From assembly GCF_018127805.1 (NCBI RefSeq), contig NZ_CP072334.1, forward strand, positions 2,086,001 through 2,150,000: 64,000 nucleotides of DNA, given 5' to 3'. Of the stretch, positions 9,127 through 17,522 are shown piece by piece (within the stretch, counting starts at the first letter, position 1; each line of letters starts with the position of its first letter). The DNA is from Prevotella sp. oral taxon 475. GTDB lineage: Bacteria; Bacteroidota; Bacteroidia; Bacteroidales; Bacteroidaceae. The notes beneath the pieces were generated by a model that did no database searches, was not told the DNA's origin, and was given only the letters and a program-made list of their open reading frames with translations. The translations under genes were made by a program, and so were the position numbers.

Positions 9127-9184
9127 TCCTCACTTACGCAGAAAACTGCCGACCGAAGCAACAGATGCACGAGCGAAAATAATT

Positions 9185-9245
9185 CAGTTACCGAATGCTG
9201 CACCATCGTTACCTACATCAAAACAAGGTAACACTCTGGTAACTG
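9185..9245. repeat. Symmetrical GGTAAC/GTTACC half-sites upstream of the integrases
   Basis: CAGTTACC (9185-9192), GTTACC (9208-9213), GGTAAC (9227-9232) and GGTAACTG (9238-9245) form two nested inverted pairs. The same half-site appears in the palindrome at 9101-9114. They may be recombinase arm sites, regulator sites or part of the element end. Confidence 0.6.
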
Positions 9246-9684
9246 AACTTCTGCCTAAATCTGCACTTTCCTGCCTTTTACAAACAATTCAGCATCATGC
9301 AAATCAGAGCATTTCATACTCATTATCAGTTAGTTTACACTAATTTCGATATTCCTTCATTTTCAGTGATTAGTTACAAACGGTTTTCTTAGCTTTTGCA
9401 GGTCATTTTCTTAGCTTTTGAAAAGCATTTTATAAACGTCTGATTTTCAACGAATTGGAAAACAGACGAAAGAAAGACTTTTCCACTGCAGAAAACACCT
9501 ATCCACAGTCCCCTATCCAACCGGAGAGGAACGAATCTTACACCATCTTTGTTCGGCCCCATCCCTAACATCGAGCCTGCCGAGGCATGAACAGGGGCGA
9601 GAATTGAAAATCGTCGGTACGGAGCTTTAGTGGTCTGGAAAGGCTAAATGCACCTTTTAAGGAACGAAAAAAGAACTTTTTTTG
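9246..9684. other. Intergenic region with the probable right junction of the element
   Basis: About 440 bp without a gene. The change from element sequence to chromosomal sequence (with the CTTAGCTTTTG motif at 9388) should lie between 9246 and 9388. No target duplication or tRNA remnant can be identified without the other element end. Confidence 0.4.
9388..9420 (+). repeat. CTTAGCTTTTG phased repeat, cluster 1 (two copies, 22 bp apart)
   Basis: Copies at 9388-9398 and 9410-9420, both preceded by TTTT, exactly 22 bp apart. They sit in the divergent region between the integrase gene and metF. Same family as the arrays at 22664, 46537 and 54088. Confidence 0.8.
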
Positions 9685-9692
9685 TATCTTTG
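9656..9692 (+). promoter_or_regulatory. Promoter of metF operon
   Basis: The -7 box is TATCTTTG at 9685-9692, with a T-rich -33 region around 9656. It starts the metF-holB-ricT-gldH transcript about 25 bp before the metF ATG. Confidence 0.7.
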
Positions 9693-9721
9693 CACCTTAT
9701 TAAATAGAAAGAAAAAGGTGA

Positions 9722-10678
9722 ATGAAAGTCAGCGACTTTATCAACAATACCCCCCAAGGAAAGAACTTTTCTCTCGAGGTTCTGCCGCCACTCAAAGGCA
9801 ACGGAACGGCTTCGCTGTTCTCAACGCTCAACCGACTGTGCGAGTATGGCCCCAAATATATCAACATCACCACGCATAACTGCGAGTATGTGTACAGAGA
9901 ACTGGAGAACGGACAGTTCGAACGCGACCGCATTCGACGCCGACCCGGCACGATTGCCATTGCCGCGGCCCTGCAAAACAAATACAGCATACCGGTGATT
10001 CCGCACGTGATCTGTAGCGGATCGACGGTGGAAAGCATCGAGTATGAACTACTCGACCTTCAGTTTCTCGGCATTTCCAACCTGCTATTGCTGCGTGGCG
10101 ACAAGGCCAAAGACGATCGCGTATTTACACCTACACCAGGTGGACACGCCCATACCACCGACTTGATGGCGCAGGTGAACCGCTTTAACGACGGTTTTTT
10201 TGCCGATGGCAGCCCCATCAAGCATCCGGGCGAGCGTTTCGAATATGGCGTGGCCTGCTATCCGGAGAAACATGAGGAGGCCCCGAACCTGGAAATGGAC
10301 ATGGCTTTCCTGAAAAAGAAACAGGAGTTGGGGGCCCGATATGCCGTGACACAGCTGTTTTTCGACAATCGGAAATACTTCGACTTCGTTAAGAAAGCCC
10401 GCACCATGGGCATCACCATCCCTATTATTCCGGGCATCAAGCCTTTTGCCCGGTTGAGTCAGCTGACGGTGGTGCCGAAGGTTTTTCACTGCGACCTTCC
10501 CGAAGACTTGGCACGCGAGGTGCTCAAGTGCCGCAACGACGAGGATGCAAAGGCTCTTGGCGTGGAATGGGCTGTGCAACAGTGTCGCGAGCTCTACCAA
10601 AGCGGCGTGCCGGGAATACATTTTTACACCGTTTCGGCGGTAGATTCGATTGAAGAAGTGGCCCGACAGGTGTTATGA
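9722..10678 (+). CDS. metF: 5,10-methylenetetrahydrofolate reductase
   Basis: A cytoplasmic flavoenzyme of 318 residues reducing methylenetetrahydrofolate to methyltetrahydrofolate for methionine synthesis. The TIM-barrel family landmarks are present: FSLEVLPPLKG near the N-terminus (the E of the S-x-E-x-x-P motif), INITTHNCEY, LLLRGDKA at about residue 125, VACYPEKHEEAPN, and YAVTQLFFDN, the conserved C-terminal motif. Length matches bacterial MetF. Its stop overlaps the ATG of holB (ATGA at 10675-10678), so the two are translationally coupled. No SAM riboswitch is visible upstream. Confidence 0.97.
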   Translation: MKVSDFINNTPQGKNFSLEVLPPLKGNGTASLFSTLNRLCEYGPKYINITTHNCEYVYRELENGQFERDRIRRRPGTIAIAAALQNKYSIPVIPHVICSGSTVESIEYELLDLQFLGISNLLLLRGDKAKDDRVFTPTPGGHAHTTDLMAQVNRFNDGFFADGSPIKHPGERFEYGVACYPEKHEEAPNLEMDMAFLKKKQELGARYAVTQLFFDNRKYFDFVKKARTMGITIPIIPGIKPFARLSQLTVVPKVFHCDLPEDLAREVLKCRNDEDAKALGVEWAVQQCRELYQSGVPGIHFYTVSAVDSIEEVARQVL

Positions 10679-11820
10679 ACTGGAACGACGTGATTGGACA
10701 GGAAGACGTTCGGAAACGTCTTGTCGCGATGGTCGAGGAAGACCGGCTGCCGCATGCACTGTTGTTATGCGGTCCGACGGGAAGCGGAAAGATGGCTCTG
10801 GCTCTGGCCATGGCCTCCTATCTGCTATGCGAAGACCGAGACGCCAAGGGCAATCCCTGCGGTGTGTGCGCCTCATGTGCCATGACCCGCGTGTGGAAAC
10901 ATCCCGACCTGCACTTCTCTTACCCCGTGATTCGCCCCACAGGCACGTCGAGCGAACACAAGATGACCAGCGACGATTTTGCCCAGGAGTGGCACACGAT
11001 GTTGGAAAAAACGCCTTACCTCACGATAGACCTATGGCTCGCCGAGATGAACGCGACCAATCAACAGGCACAAATAGGCGTGGGCGAGAGCGACTTGCTG
11101 GTGCGACGACTCAGCTTGAAGTCGAGTCGGGGCGGCTATAAGGTGTCGCTCGTGTGGCTTCCCGAGAGAATGAACTCGGAATGTGCCAACAAGCTGCTCA
11201 AACTCTTTGAGGAACCGCCCTCTAAGACGGTGTTCATCCTCGTGTGCGAGGAGCCCGAACTGCTGCTCGACACCATCCGCAGCCGAACGCAGCGCATCGA
11301 CATCCATGGCATTTCCACCGACATCATCGAGCAGGCTTTGATAGAACGCCGCGGCATTGATGCCAGTCAGGCTCACCGCATCGCACGTATCGCCAACGGA
11401 AGTTGGACGAAGGCCTTGGCCGAACTGCGGCCCGACAACGAGAATCGTCTTTTTCTCGACCTTTTTATCCAACTCATGCGCCTGGCTTACCAACGAAACA
11501 TCCGCGAACTGCGCCATTGGAGCGAGACCGTGGCCGGCTATGGACGCGAGAAACAGAAGCGAATGCTGACTTACTTCGCCCGGATGATGCGCGAGAACTT
11601 TATGTACAACTTCCATCACCCTGAACTCGTCTACCTGACTCAGCAGGAAGAGAACTTCACACGCAACTTCGCACGATTCGTACACGAGAGAAACATCATC
11701 GACATCCTGCAACTCATCGACCTGACGATAAGGGACATCAGTCAGAACGCAAATGCAAAAATCGTGTTTTTCGACTTTGCCATCCGCATGATTCTTTTCA
11801 TCAAACGGATGGAAAGCTAA
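10675..11820 (+). CDS. holB: DNA polymerase III delta-prime subunit
   Basis: A 381-residue clamp-loader subunit. The AAA+ domain covers about residues 1-170: Walker A GPTGSGKM, a zinc-module remnant NPCGVCASC, sensor region LLKLFEEPPSKTVFILV, and the IRSRTQRI motif that precedes the arginine finger region. A roughly 60-residue insert between the zinc module and the core (HFSYPVIRPTG to QIGVGESDL) is longer than in E. coli HolB and typical of Bacteroidetes. The C-terminal half is helical. It overlaps metF by 4 bp and lies 28 bp before ricT. It loads the sliding clamp at replication forks. Confidence 0.93.
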   Translation: MNWNDVIGQEDVRKRLVAMVEEDRLPHALLLCGPTGSGKMALALAMASYLLCEDRDAKGNPCGVCASCAMTRVWKHPDLHFSYPVIRPTGTSSEHKMTSDDFAQEWHTMLEKTPYLTIDLWLAEMNATNQQAQIGVGESDLLVRRLSLKSSRGGYKVSLVWLPERMNSECANKLLKLFEEPPSKTVFILVCEEPELLLDTIRSRTQRIDIHGISTDIIEQALIERRGIDASQAHRIARIANGSWTKALAELRPDNENRLFLDLFIQLMRLAYQRNIRELRHWSETVAGYGREKQKRMLTYFARMMRENFMYNFHHPELVYLTQQEENFTRNFARFVHERNIIDILQLIDLTIRDISQNANAKIVFFDFAIRMILFIKRMES

Positions 11821-11848
11821 CCTTTTACCCACCAAACAATAAGCAAGA

Positions 11849-13117
11849 ATGGACTATAAAAATATGAAATTCAAAGTGGCCTCGGGCTGCGACCGCGGGC
11901 TTTCCTGCAAAGGCTGCTGCCGACAAGACCACCAACTCAACACCTACGACTGGCTGGCCGACGTCACTGCCGACCCCGATGCTACCGATCTCGTAGAGGT
12001 GCAGTTTAAAAATACCCGAAAGGGCTACTTCCATAACGTGAATGCACTCGACCTGAAGAAGGGAGACACCGTGGCAGTAGAGGCCAGTCCGGGACATGAC
12101 ATCGGCATCGTCACCCTCACCGGCAGACTCGTGCCACTGCAAATCAAAAAGGCCAATCTCAAATCTCCTGAAGACATCAAGAGAATTTATCGTCTGGCCA
12201 AGTCTACCGATATGGATAAGTACGCCGAAGCCAAGAGTAGAGAAAACGATACGATGATTCAAAGTAGAGAGATCGCCAAAAATCTCGGACTGAAAATGAA
12301 GATCGGCGACGTAGAATACCAAGGCGATGGCAACAAAGCTATCTTCTATTACATCGCCGACGAGCGTGTAGACTTTCGTCAGCTCATCAAGGTGCTGGCC
12401 GAAACCTTTCACGTGCGCATCGAAATGAAGCAGATCGGTGCCCGACAAGAGGCCGGACGCATCGGCGGAACTGGCCCCTGCGGACGCGAACTCTGCTGCG
12501 CCACCTGGAACAAGAACTTCGTTTCGGTGAATACCAACGCTGCCCGGCTGCAAGATATCTCGCTCAATCCGCAGAAACTGGCTGGTATGTGCGGCAAACT
12601 GAAGTGTTGTCTGAACTATGAGGTGGACAATTATGTCGAGGCCAGCAAGCGAATGCCCAGCAAAGAGGTGTCGCTGCAAACGCTCGACGCTGAATACTTC
12701 GTCTTTAAGGCCGACATCCTGGCCGGCACCGTTACCTATTCGACCGACAAAAACCTGGCCGCTAATCTCGAAACCATCTCGGCCGACCGCGCTCGGACCA
12801 TCATCGAAATGAACCGACACGGCGAAAAGCCTGCTACTCTCGATGAGGAGGCTGGCAAGAAGGAACCCGAAAAGCCCGTCGACCTTCTGGCCAACGCCGA
12901 CATCAGTCGGTTCGACAAGGCTCGCCGACCCAAACGTATGTCTCAGACACGGGCCCGCGGCGAGCGACGAACGGACAGACCGGCCAAGGATTCCACACGT
13001 TCGCAACGCCCGGGAACTGCGCCAGACGCACGGTCTGCCCGCCCCAACGCTCCTCATCGGTCGCGTTCGCCCCGTCGTGACTCACCCGCTGCGCCTCCCG
13101 TTCATCCACAAGAATAA
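11849..13117 (+). CDS. ricT: PSP1-domain protein, RicT/YaaT family
   Basis: A 422-residue cytoplasmic protein of the PSP1/RicT family. The central domain (about residues 40-300) carries the conserved cysteines CGRELCC and MCGKLKCCLNYE, which in the Bacillus RicAFT complex help hold iron-sulfur clusters. An extra CDRGLSCKGCCRQ stretch lies at the N-terminus. The last 75 residues are a basic, disordered tail rich in Arg, Pro and Ser. In Firmicutes RicT acts in mRNA processing; its role in Bacteroidetes is not established. It sits between holB and gldH in one operon, with a 3-bp gap to gldH. Confidence 0.85.
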   Translation: MDYKNMKFKVASGCDRGLSCKGCCRQDHQLNTYDWLADVTADPDATDLVEVQFKNTRKGYFHNVNALDLKKGDTVAVEASPGHDIGIVTLTGRLVPLQIKKANLKSPEDIKRIYRLAKSTDMDKYAEAKSRENDTMIQSREIAKNLGLKMKIGDVEYQGDGNKAIFYYIADERVDFRQLIKVLAETFHVRIEMKQIGARQEAGRIGGTGPCGRELCCATWNKNFVSVNTNAARLQDISLNPQKLAGMCGKLKCCLNYEVDNYVEASKRMPSKEVSLQTLDAEYFVFKADILAGTVTYSTDKNLAANLETISADRARTIIEMNRHGEKPATLDEEAGKKEPEKPVDLLANADISRFDKARRPKRMSQTRARGERRTDRPAKDSTRSQRPGTAPDARSARPNAPHRSRSPRRDSPAAPPVHPQE

Positions 13118-13120
13118 ATC

Positions 13121-13600
13121 ATGTCTTTCTGTTCTGCCTCTTCCTTCGGCTCTTTCTTGCTCGCCGCTATTCTGCTTCTGCCTGCGGCTTGCACCCGTCG
13201 CACCGTCTACCACACCTACCAACATACCCTCGTAAGCGGTTGGGAGAAGAACGACACGCTCTGCTTTCACGTCCCTCCACTGGCCCACACAGGTCTCTAC
13301 AACGAAGAGCTCGCCCTGCGCATCAATACCTCCTATCCTTTCACTGCTGTTACCCTCGTGGTGCACCAGCGTGTGATTCCCGGAGGAGAGGAACACATCG
13401 ACACCGTCAACTGTCGTTTCGGCAATCGAGACGACACCCGTCTTGCCCGCGGCATCAGTCATTTTCAATACCGCTTTCCCATCACCCATCTGCGCCTCCA
13501 AGAGGGCGACAGTCTTGTTGTCGACGTTCGCCACGATATGAAACGCGACATCCTCCCCGGAATCTCCGACGTGGGCCTGAAGATTTCTTCAGAAAAATAA
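13121..13600 (+). CDS. gldH: Gliding-motility-type lipoprotein GldH
   Basis: A 159-residue lipoprotein. The signal peptide ends in a lipobox (LLPAACTRR, Cys about 25). The mature part follows the GldH pattern: a short Tyr-His-rich start, then GWEKNDTLCFHVP and a beta-sandwich. In gliding Flavobacteria GldH is needed for motility; in non-motile Bacteroidales the gene is kept with unknown, probably envelope, function. It is the last gene of the metF operon and is followed by a hairpin before mutL. Confidence 0.8.
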   Translation: MSFCSASSFGSFLLAAILLLPAACTRRTVYHTYQHTLVSGWEKNDTLCFHVPPLAHTGLYNEELALRINTSYPFTAVTLVVHQRVIPGGEEHIDTVNCRFGNRDDTRLARGISHFQYRFPITHLRLQEGDSLVVDVRHDMKRDILPGISDVGLKISSEK

Positions 13601-13616
13601 AAGAGAACTTAGATGT

Positions 13617-13642
13617 GAAGGAGTGCAGACTCCTTCTTTCAC
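13617..13642 (+). terminator. Hairpin between gldH and mutL
   Basis: A perfect 8-bp stem, GAAGGAGT-GCAG-ACTCCTTC (13617-13636), followed by TTTCAC. The short T-run suggests a weak terminator or attenuator. Confidence 0.55.
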
Positions 13643-13650
13643 GTTCTCAC

Positions 13651-13658
13651 TATCTTTG
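13651..13658 (+). promoter_or_regulatory. Promoter -7 box of mutL
   Basis: TATCTTTG matches the Bacteroidetes -7 consensus and lies 34 bp before the mutL ATG, giving mutL its own transcript. Confidence 0.65.
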
Positions 13659-13692
13659 CATCCGTTTTCAACTCAAGAGAAAAGCCCTTGTT

Positions 13693-15531
13693 ATGAGCGA
13701 CATTATTCAACTCCTACCCGAAGCCGTGGCCAATCAGATAGCAGCCGGTGAGGTGATTCAACGCCCTGCCTCGATGATCAAAGAACTTGTAGAGAACGCT
13801 GTAGATGCTGGTGCTACACGCATCGATGTGAGTGTGACCGATGCCGGGAAAACCGCTGTTCAGGTGATCGACAATGGGCAAGGCATGTCTGCATCTGATG
13901 CCCGACGTGCCTTCGACCGACATGCGACGTCTAAAATCCGCCGCGCAGACGATCTCTTCGCCCTCCGAACCATGGGCTTCCGCGGAGAAGCCCTCGCCTC
14001 CATTGCTGCCGTAGCACAGGTGGAACTCAAGACTCGACGACCCAACGACGACTTGGGTACACATCTCTTCATCGCTGCTTCGCAAGTGCAAAGCCAAGAA
14101 CCCTGCGCCACAACTCCGGGCAGTAATTTCCTCATCGAAAACCTTTTCTTCAACATTCCCGCACGACGCAAATTCCTTAAATCCAACGCTACCGAGCTCA
14201 ATCACATCATCACCGCCTTCGAACGCATCGCTCTCGTCTATCCTAATATCCACTTTACCCTGCAAAGCAACGGCACCGAAATCTTCAATCTCCCATCCGT
14301 CTTGCTCAAACAACGCATCGTCGATATCTTCGGCAAACGCATCAGTCAAGATCTTCTCTCGATGAACGTCGAAACATCAATGGGCAAAATCAGCGGCTTT
14401 GTGGGTAAACCTGAATCGGCTCACAAAAAAGGTGCCCACCAATACTTCTTCGTCAACGGCCGATATATGAAGCATCCCTACTTCAATAAAGCTGTCATGC
14501 TGCCTCTGGAGCGGATGATTCCGTCGGGCGAACAAGTGCCCTACTTCATCTATTTCGACGTGCCCACCGAGGATATCGACGTCAACATCCATCCCACCAA
14601 AACCGAAATCAAATTCGAAAACGAACAAGCCGTCTGGCAAATTCTCTCGGCTGCGGTCAAAGAAGCCGTGGGACTCTTCAACGATGTACCTACCATCGAC
14701 TTCAACACCGATAGTCGTCCCGACATCCCTGTCTTCAATGCACAAGCTCCTTCACCCACCTCTGCACCACGAATCAACTATAATCCCCACTACAACCCTT
14801 TCGAAGATGTTCCCGCACGCCATCACTCCTCCGCATCTTCTGGATGGGAACAGCTCTACACCGAACAAAAGACTGAAAACCATATGCCAGGCCTCTTTCC
14901 CGAAGAGTCTTCTAATGAGCTCATCCCACCAACCGATTCGGCCCATCCCCAGCCTCATCTCGAAGACAAATCGCCCGCACACTATCAATATAAAGGGCGA
15001 TATATCCTCACGGCTGTGAAGTCGGGCCTGATGATTATCGACCAACACCGCGCCCATCTCCGCATTCTCTTCGAACAATATCTGCGTCAAGCCACCCAGC
15101 ACAACGGTATCTCGCAAAAAGTACTCTTCCCCGAAGTCGTCCAACTCTCCACCGCCGAAGACCTGATCGTGGAGAAAATCATGCCCGAGATAGAGAGTCT
15201 GGGCTTCGAACTCACCTCACTTGGAGCCCGCAGCTACGCCATCCATGCCGTTCCTGCCGGTCTCGACGGCATCGCTCCCACCGAGATGGTGCACGACATG
15301 ATCGCCTCGGCACTCGAGAAAAGCACGACCGCACAAGACGAAATCCATCGTTCCTTGGCCCTGAGTTTGGCCCGCACTGCTGCTGTTCCCTACGGTCAGG
15401 TGCTCGGCAATGACGAAATGGAGAACATGGTCAACTCGCTCTTCGCCTGTCCCAATGTCAACTATACCCCCGACGGCAAAAAGATCCTCGCCATCCTACC
15501 ACAAACAGACATCGATCGACTGCTCAACTAA
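13693..15531 (+). CDS. mutL: DNA mismatch repair protein MutL
   Basis: A 612-residue mismatch-repair ATPase. I start it at the ATG at 13693 because the family's N-terminus (SDIIQLLPEAVANQIAAGEV) begins there and a promoter box lies just upstream; the open frame extends further 5' but overlaps gldH. The GHKL ATPase domain shows KELVENAVDAGA, DNGQGM, TSKI and GFRGEAL. A Pro/Ser-rich linker occupies about 345-420, and a C-terminal dimerisation domain follows. The endonuclease-motif position reads DQHRAHLRILFE rather than classical DQHAxxE, so nicking activity is uncertain. Signature G-x-N near IDVNIHPTK is intact. Confidence 0.95.
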   Translation: MSDIIQLLPEAVANQIAAGEVIQRPASMIKELVENAVDAGATRIDVSVTDAGKTAVQVIDNGQGMSASDARRAFDRHATSKIRRADDLFALRTMGFRGEALASIAAVAQVELKTRRPNDDLGTHLFIAASQVQSQEPCATTPGSNFLIENLFFNIPARRKFLKSNATELNHIITAFERIALVYPNIHFTLQSNGTEIFNLPSVLLKQRIVDIFGKRISQDLLSMNVETSMGKISGFVGKPESAHKKGAHQYFFVNGRYMKHPYFNKAVMLPLERMIPSGEQVPYFIYFDVPTEDIDVNIHPTKTEIKFENEQAVWQILSAAVKEAVGLFNDVPTIDFNTDSRPDIPVFNAQAPSPTSAPRINYNPHYNPFEDVPARHHSSASSGWEQLYTEQKTENHMPGLFPEESSNELIPPTDSAHPQPHLEDKSPAHYQYKGRYILTAVKSGLMIIDQHRAHLRILFEQYLRQATQHNGISQKVLFPEVVQLSTAEDLIVEKIMPEIESLGFELTSLGARSYAIHAVPAGLDGIAPTEMVHDMIASALEKSTTAQDEIHRSLALSLARTAAVPYGQVLGNDEMENMVNSLFACPNVNYTPDGKKILAILPQTDIDRLLN

Positions 15532-15564
15532 ATTCCCCGTCTTCCTCGGTTGTCCTCTTATCCT

Positions 15565-15664
15565 CCTCATTCGTCCTCAACTTGGTCCTTCATTTACTTC
15601 AAACAAGTGATGCTTTCGCAGCTTTTACCCCTCATTCGTCCTCAACTTTACCTTTCATTTACTC
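15565..15664 (+). repeat. 35-bp direct repeat between mutL and the ompA-like gene
   Basis: The segment at 15565-15599 (CCTCATTCGTCCTCAACTT core, then CCTTCATTTACT) recurs with few changes at 15630-15664, 65 bp downstream. No gene overlaps it and its role is unknown. Confidence 0.7.
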
Positions 15665-15739
15665 CTCGCACACTCGGCATAAAGTTCGTTAAAATGCCCA
15701 CAGCTATGGTAGGCAGAGCATTTTTTAGGAAATAATCAC

Positions 15740-15747
15740 TAACTTTG
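15740..15747 (+). promoter_or_regulatory. Promoter -7 box of the ompA-like gene
   Basis: TAACTTTG followed by CACC lies 42 bp before the start codon, with a T-rich -33 region near 15720. Confidence 0.65.
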
Positions 15748-15788
15748 CACCCATTGTTCAGCACTTTTATGCTTATAATAATATAGTT

Positions 15789-16931
15789 ATGAAAAAATTA
15801 TTGATTGTATTAGCGTTTGCCGGCATCTCGTTCACAGCCGCAGCGCAAGAAAATGAACCCGTACAGAAATACAGTGTCTCGACCAATTCCTTTTGGAGCA
15901 ACTGGTTTATTCAAGCCGGCGGCGAGTGGCAAGCCTGGTATTCCAATCAGGAGCATGGCAACGGGTTGGCAAGAAGTCCGTTCAAAAAGTTCCGTTCGAA
16001 CCCTGGCGTAGCTGTTGCAGTGGGCAAGTGGTTCACTCCGGGTCTGGGTCTTCGCACCAAACTGCAAGGCTTCTGGGGCAAAACCGTAGTAGACGAAAAA
16101 TACAGCGGTGACAACAAGTTCTGGACACTCGATGAACACATCCTCTTCAACGTGAGCAACATGCTCTTGGGTTACAATCCCAAACGTGTTTGGAATGTGA
16201 TTCCTTTCCTGGGCGGTGGAATCGGCCGTAGTATGACCTACAATTTCTACGCCATGAACCTGAGTGCAGGTATCCTGAACACGTTCCGCGTGAGCGATCG
16301 CGTTGCCGTGAACCTGGAATTGGGATGGAACCGCTACGAAGAAGATATGGACGGAGCTTCCTTCAGCAAGACGAACCGCCGCGGTTGGGAAATGAAAGAC
16401 AACCTGCTCTATGCAGAAGTGGGTCTTACATTGAACCTCGGAAAAACGGGTTGGAACAAAACTCCCGACGTAGATGCTATCAAGGCTCTCTCACAGGCAC
16501 AGATTGATGCACTCAATGCTCAGCTCAACGATGCCAATGCCGAGAATGCCCGCCTCCGCGACATGCTAGCCAATCAGAAACCGGCTGAAACTAAGACCGT
16601 AAAAGAGTTTATCACCACACCGGTGTCCGTCTTCTTCAACCTCAATAAGACCAACATTGCCTCGAAGAAAGATCTCGTAAACGTTCAGGCTCTGGCCAAA
16701 TATGCTAAGGAGAATGGTTCGAGTATCAATGTTACTGGTTATGCCGACAGCGCAACAGGTAAGTCTGACTACAACCAACGCCTGTCTGAAAAGCGTGCTG
16801 AGACTGTAGCCAACGAACTGGTGAACATGGGTGTAAACCGCGATAAGATTACAACTGCCGGCAAGGGTGGCGTGAACGAACTCTCGCCCATCTCTTTCAA
16901 CCGCCGCGCAACGGTTCAGATTGCAGAGTAA
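15789..16931 (+). CDS. OmpA-family outer-membrane protein
   Basis: A 380-residue envelope protein. Residues 1-20 are a signal peptide ending AAAQ. Residues 25-220 form an N-terminal beta-barrel rich in Trp, Tyr and Gly. Residues 228-265 are a coiled-coil-like linker (ALSQAQIDALNAQL, then ENARLRDML). Residues 275-380 are the OmpA peptidoglycan-binding domain (VTGYADSATGKSDYNQRLSEKRAE, split here by its D and R ligand positions). It anchors the outer membrane to peptidoglycan, like the Omp40/41-type proteins of Porphyromonas. It is a single-gene unit with its own promoter and terminator and is probably abundant. Confidence 0.92.
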   Translation: MKKLLIVLAFAGISFTAAAQENEPVQKYSVSTNSFWSNWFIQAGGEWQAWYSNQEHGNGLARSPFKKFRSNPGVAVAVGKWFTPGLGLRTKLQGFWGKTVVDEKYSGDNKFWTLDEHILFNVSNMLLGYNPKRVWNVIPFLGGGIGRSMTYNFYAMNLSAGILNTFRVSDRVAVNLELGWNRYEEDMDGASFSKTNRRGWEMKDNLLYAEVGLTLNLGKTGWNKTPDVDAIKALSQAQIDALNAQLNDANAENARLRDMLANQKPAETKTVKEFITTPVSVFFNLNKTNIASKKDLVNVQALAKYAKENGSSINVTGYADSATGKSDYNQRLSEKRAETVANELVNMGVNRDKITTAGKGGVNELSPISFNRRATVQIAE

Positions 16932-16964
16932 CCCTCTCATCATAAAGAAATGCCATTAACTGTT

Positions 16965-17000
16965 GGAGGTGCTTCCGCAAGGGGGTGCCTCCTTCTTTTG
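16965..17000 (+). terminator. Terminator after the ompA-like gene
   Basis: GGAGG and CCTCC close a stem with an inner TTCC-GCAA-GGGG hairpin, followed by TTCTTTTG. Confidence 0.8.
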
Positions 17001-17053
17001 TCATTAAGCCGTCAAGAGAGCAGTCGGTTGGAGGTATCTCCTACAGTCATTTC

Positions 17054-17268
17054 AAAATAAATTATTGAAGCGTGCCTTTTTGCCCCGTGACGAAAAAATA
17101 AATTATTTTAGCGTCAATTGGCACGCAGCGGCCGAAAAATAAATTATTTTTCCATGTCTTTTTACTCCGCGGTGGAAAAATAAATTATTTGAGCACCAAT
17201 TGAGTCCCAGCGGCAAAAAAATAAATTACTATGACGTTTTTAGTTCTAAAAGACCGTCATAAATTATT
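17054..17268. repeat. Six-copy ATAAATTATT array with 41-bp period
   Basis: ATAAATTATT, preceded by 3-6 A, starts at 17057, 17098, 17139, 17180, 17221 (ending ACT) and 17259. Four intervals are exactly 41 bp and the last is 38. Spacers 1 and 3 resemble each other (CTTTTTGCCCCG versus CTTTTTACTCCG), as do 2 and 4 (CAATTG, then CAGCGGC), so an 82-bp unit was duplicated. The last unit ends in an ATGACG/CGTCAT hairpin. Too short and too related to be CRISPR. Confidence 0.85.
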
Positions 17269-17522
17269 TTTCCTGGCCTCATCTCCATTCATCTTTCTAT
17301 CAGATTCAGCCTTGTCAGAAACATCAAGACTAACCGTCGGGATAGATTCTTTCATGGCATGCAGAGTAAAACAAAAGCGACGACTCTCCTTTTAAATGGA
17401 AAATCGTCGCCGATTCAGTTTGCTATCAATTGGAATAATTGCCAATTATCAATTCTCAACCATCAGTGATCAAATAGAATCGATGGTCTATTATCAATTG
17501 TCATTCTCAATTGTCGATTATT
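17269..17522. other. Gene-free stretch downstream of asnS
   Basis: About 250 bp with no supported gene. Several short AATTGNNAATTATCAATT-like inverted AT repeats near 17430-17520 may take part in termination of asnS. Confidence 0.4.

Noticed and set aside
9388..9420. The CTTAGCTTTTG motif as a tandem promoter -7 element (TAnnTTTG)
   Set aside because: It has one T too many for the consensus and the 22-bp spacing puts TTTG only about 13 bp from the next TA, not 19-20 bp.
10880..13057. Long minus-strand frames opposite holB and ricT
   Set aside because: Both plus-strand genes are clear by motif and operon spacing; the reverse frames are shadows.
13189..13692. 5' extension of the mutL frame into gldH
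   Set aside because: The family N-terminus and a promoter box both point to the ATG at 13693; the extension overlaps a genuine lipoprotein gene.
17054..17268. Possible CRISPR array
   Set aside because: The repeat core is only 10-16 bp and AT-rich, spacers are related to each other, and no cas gene is present.
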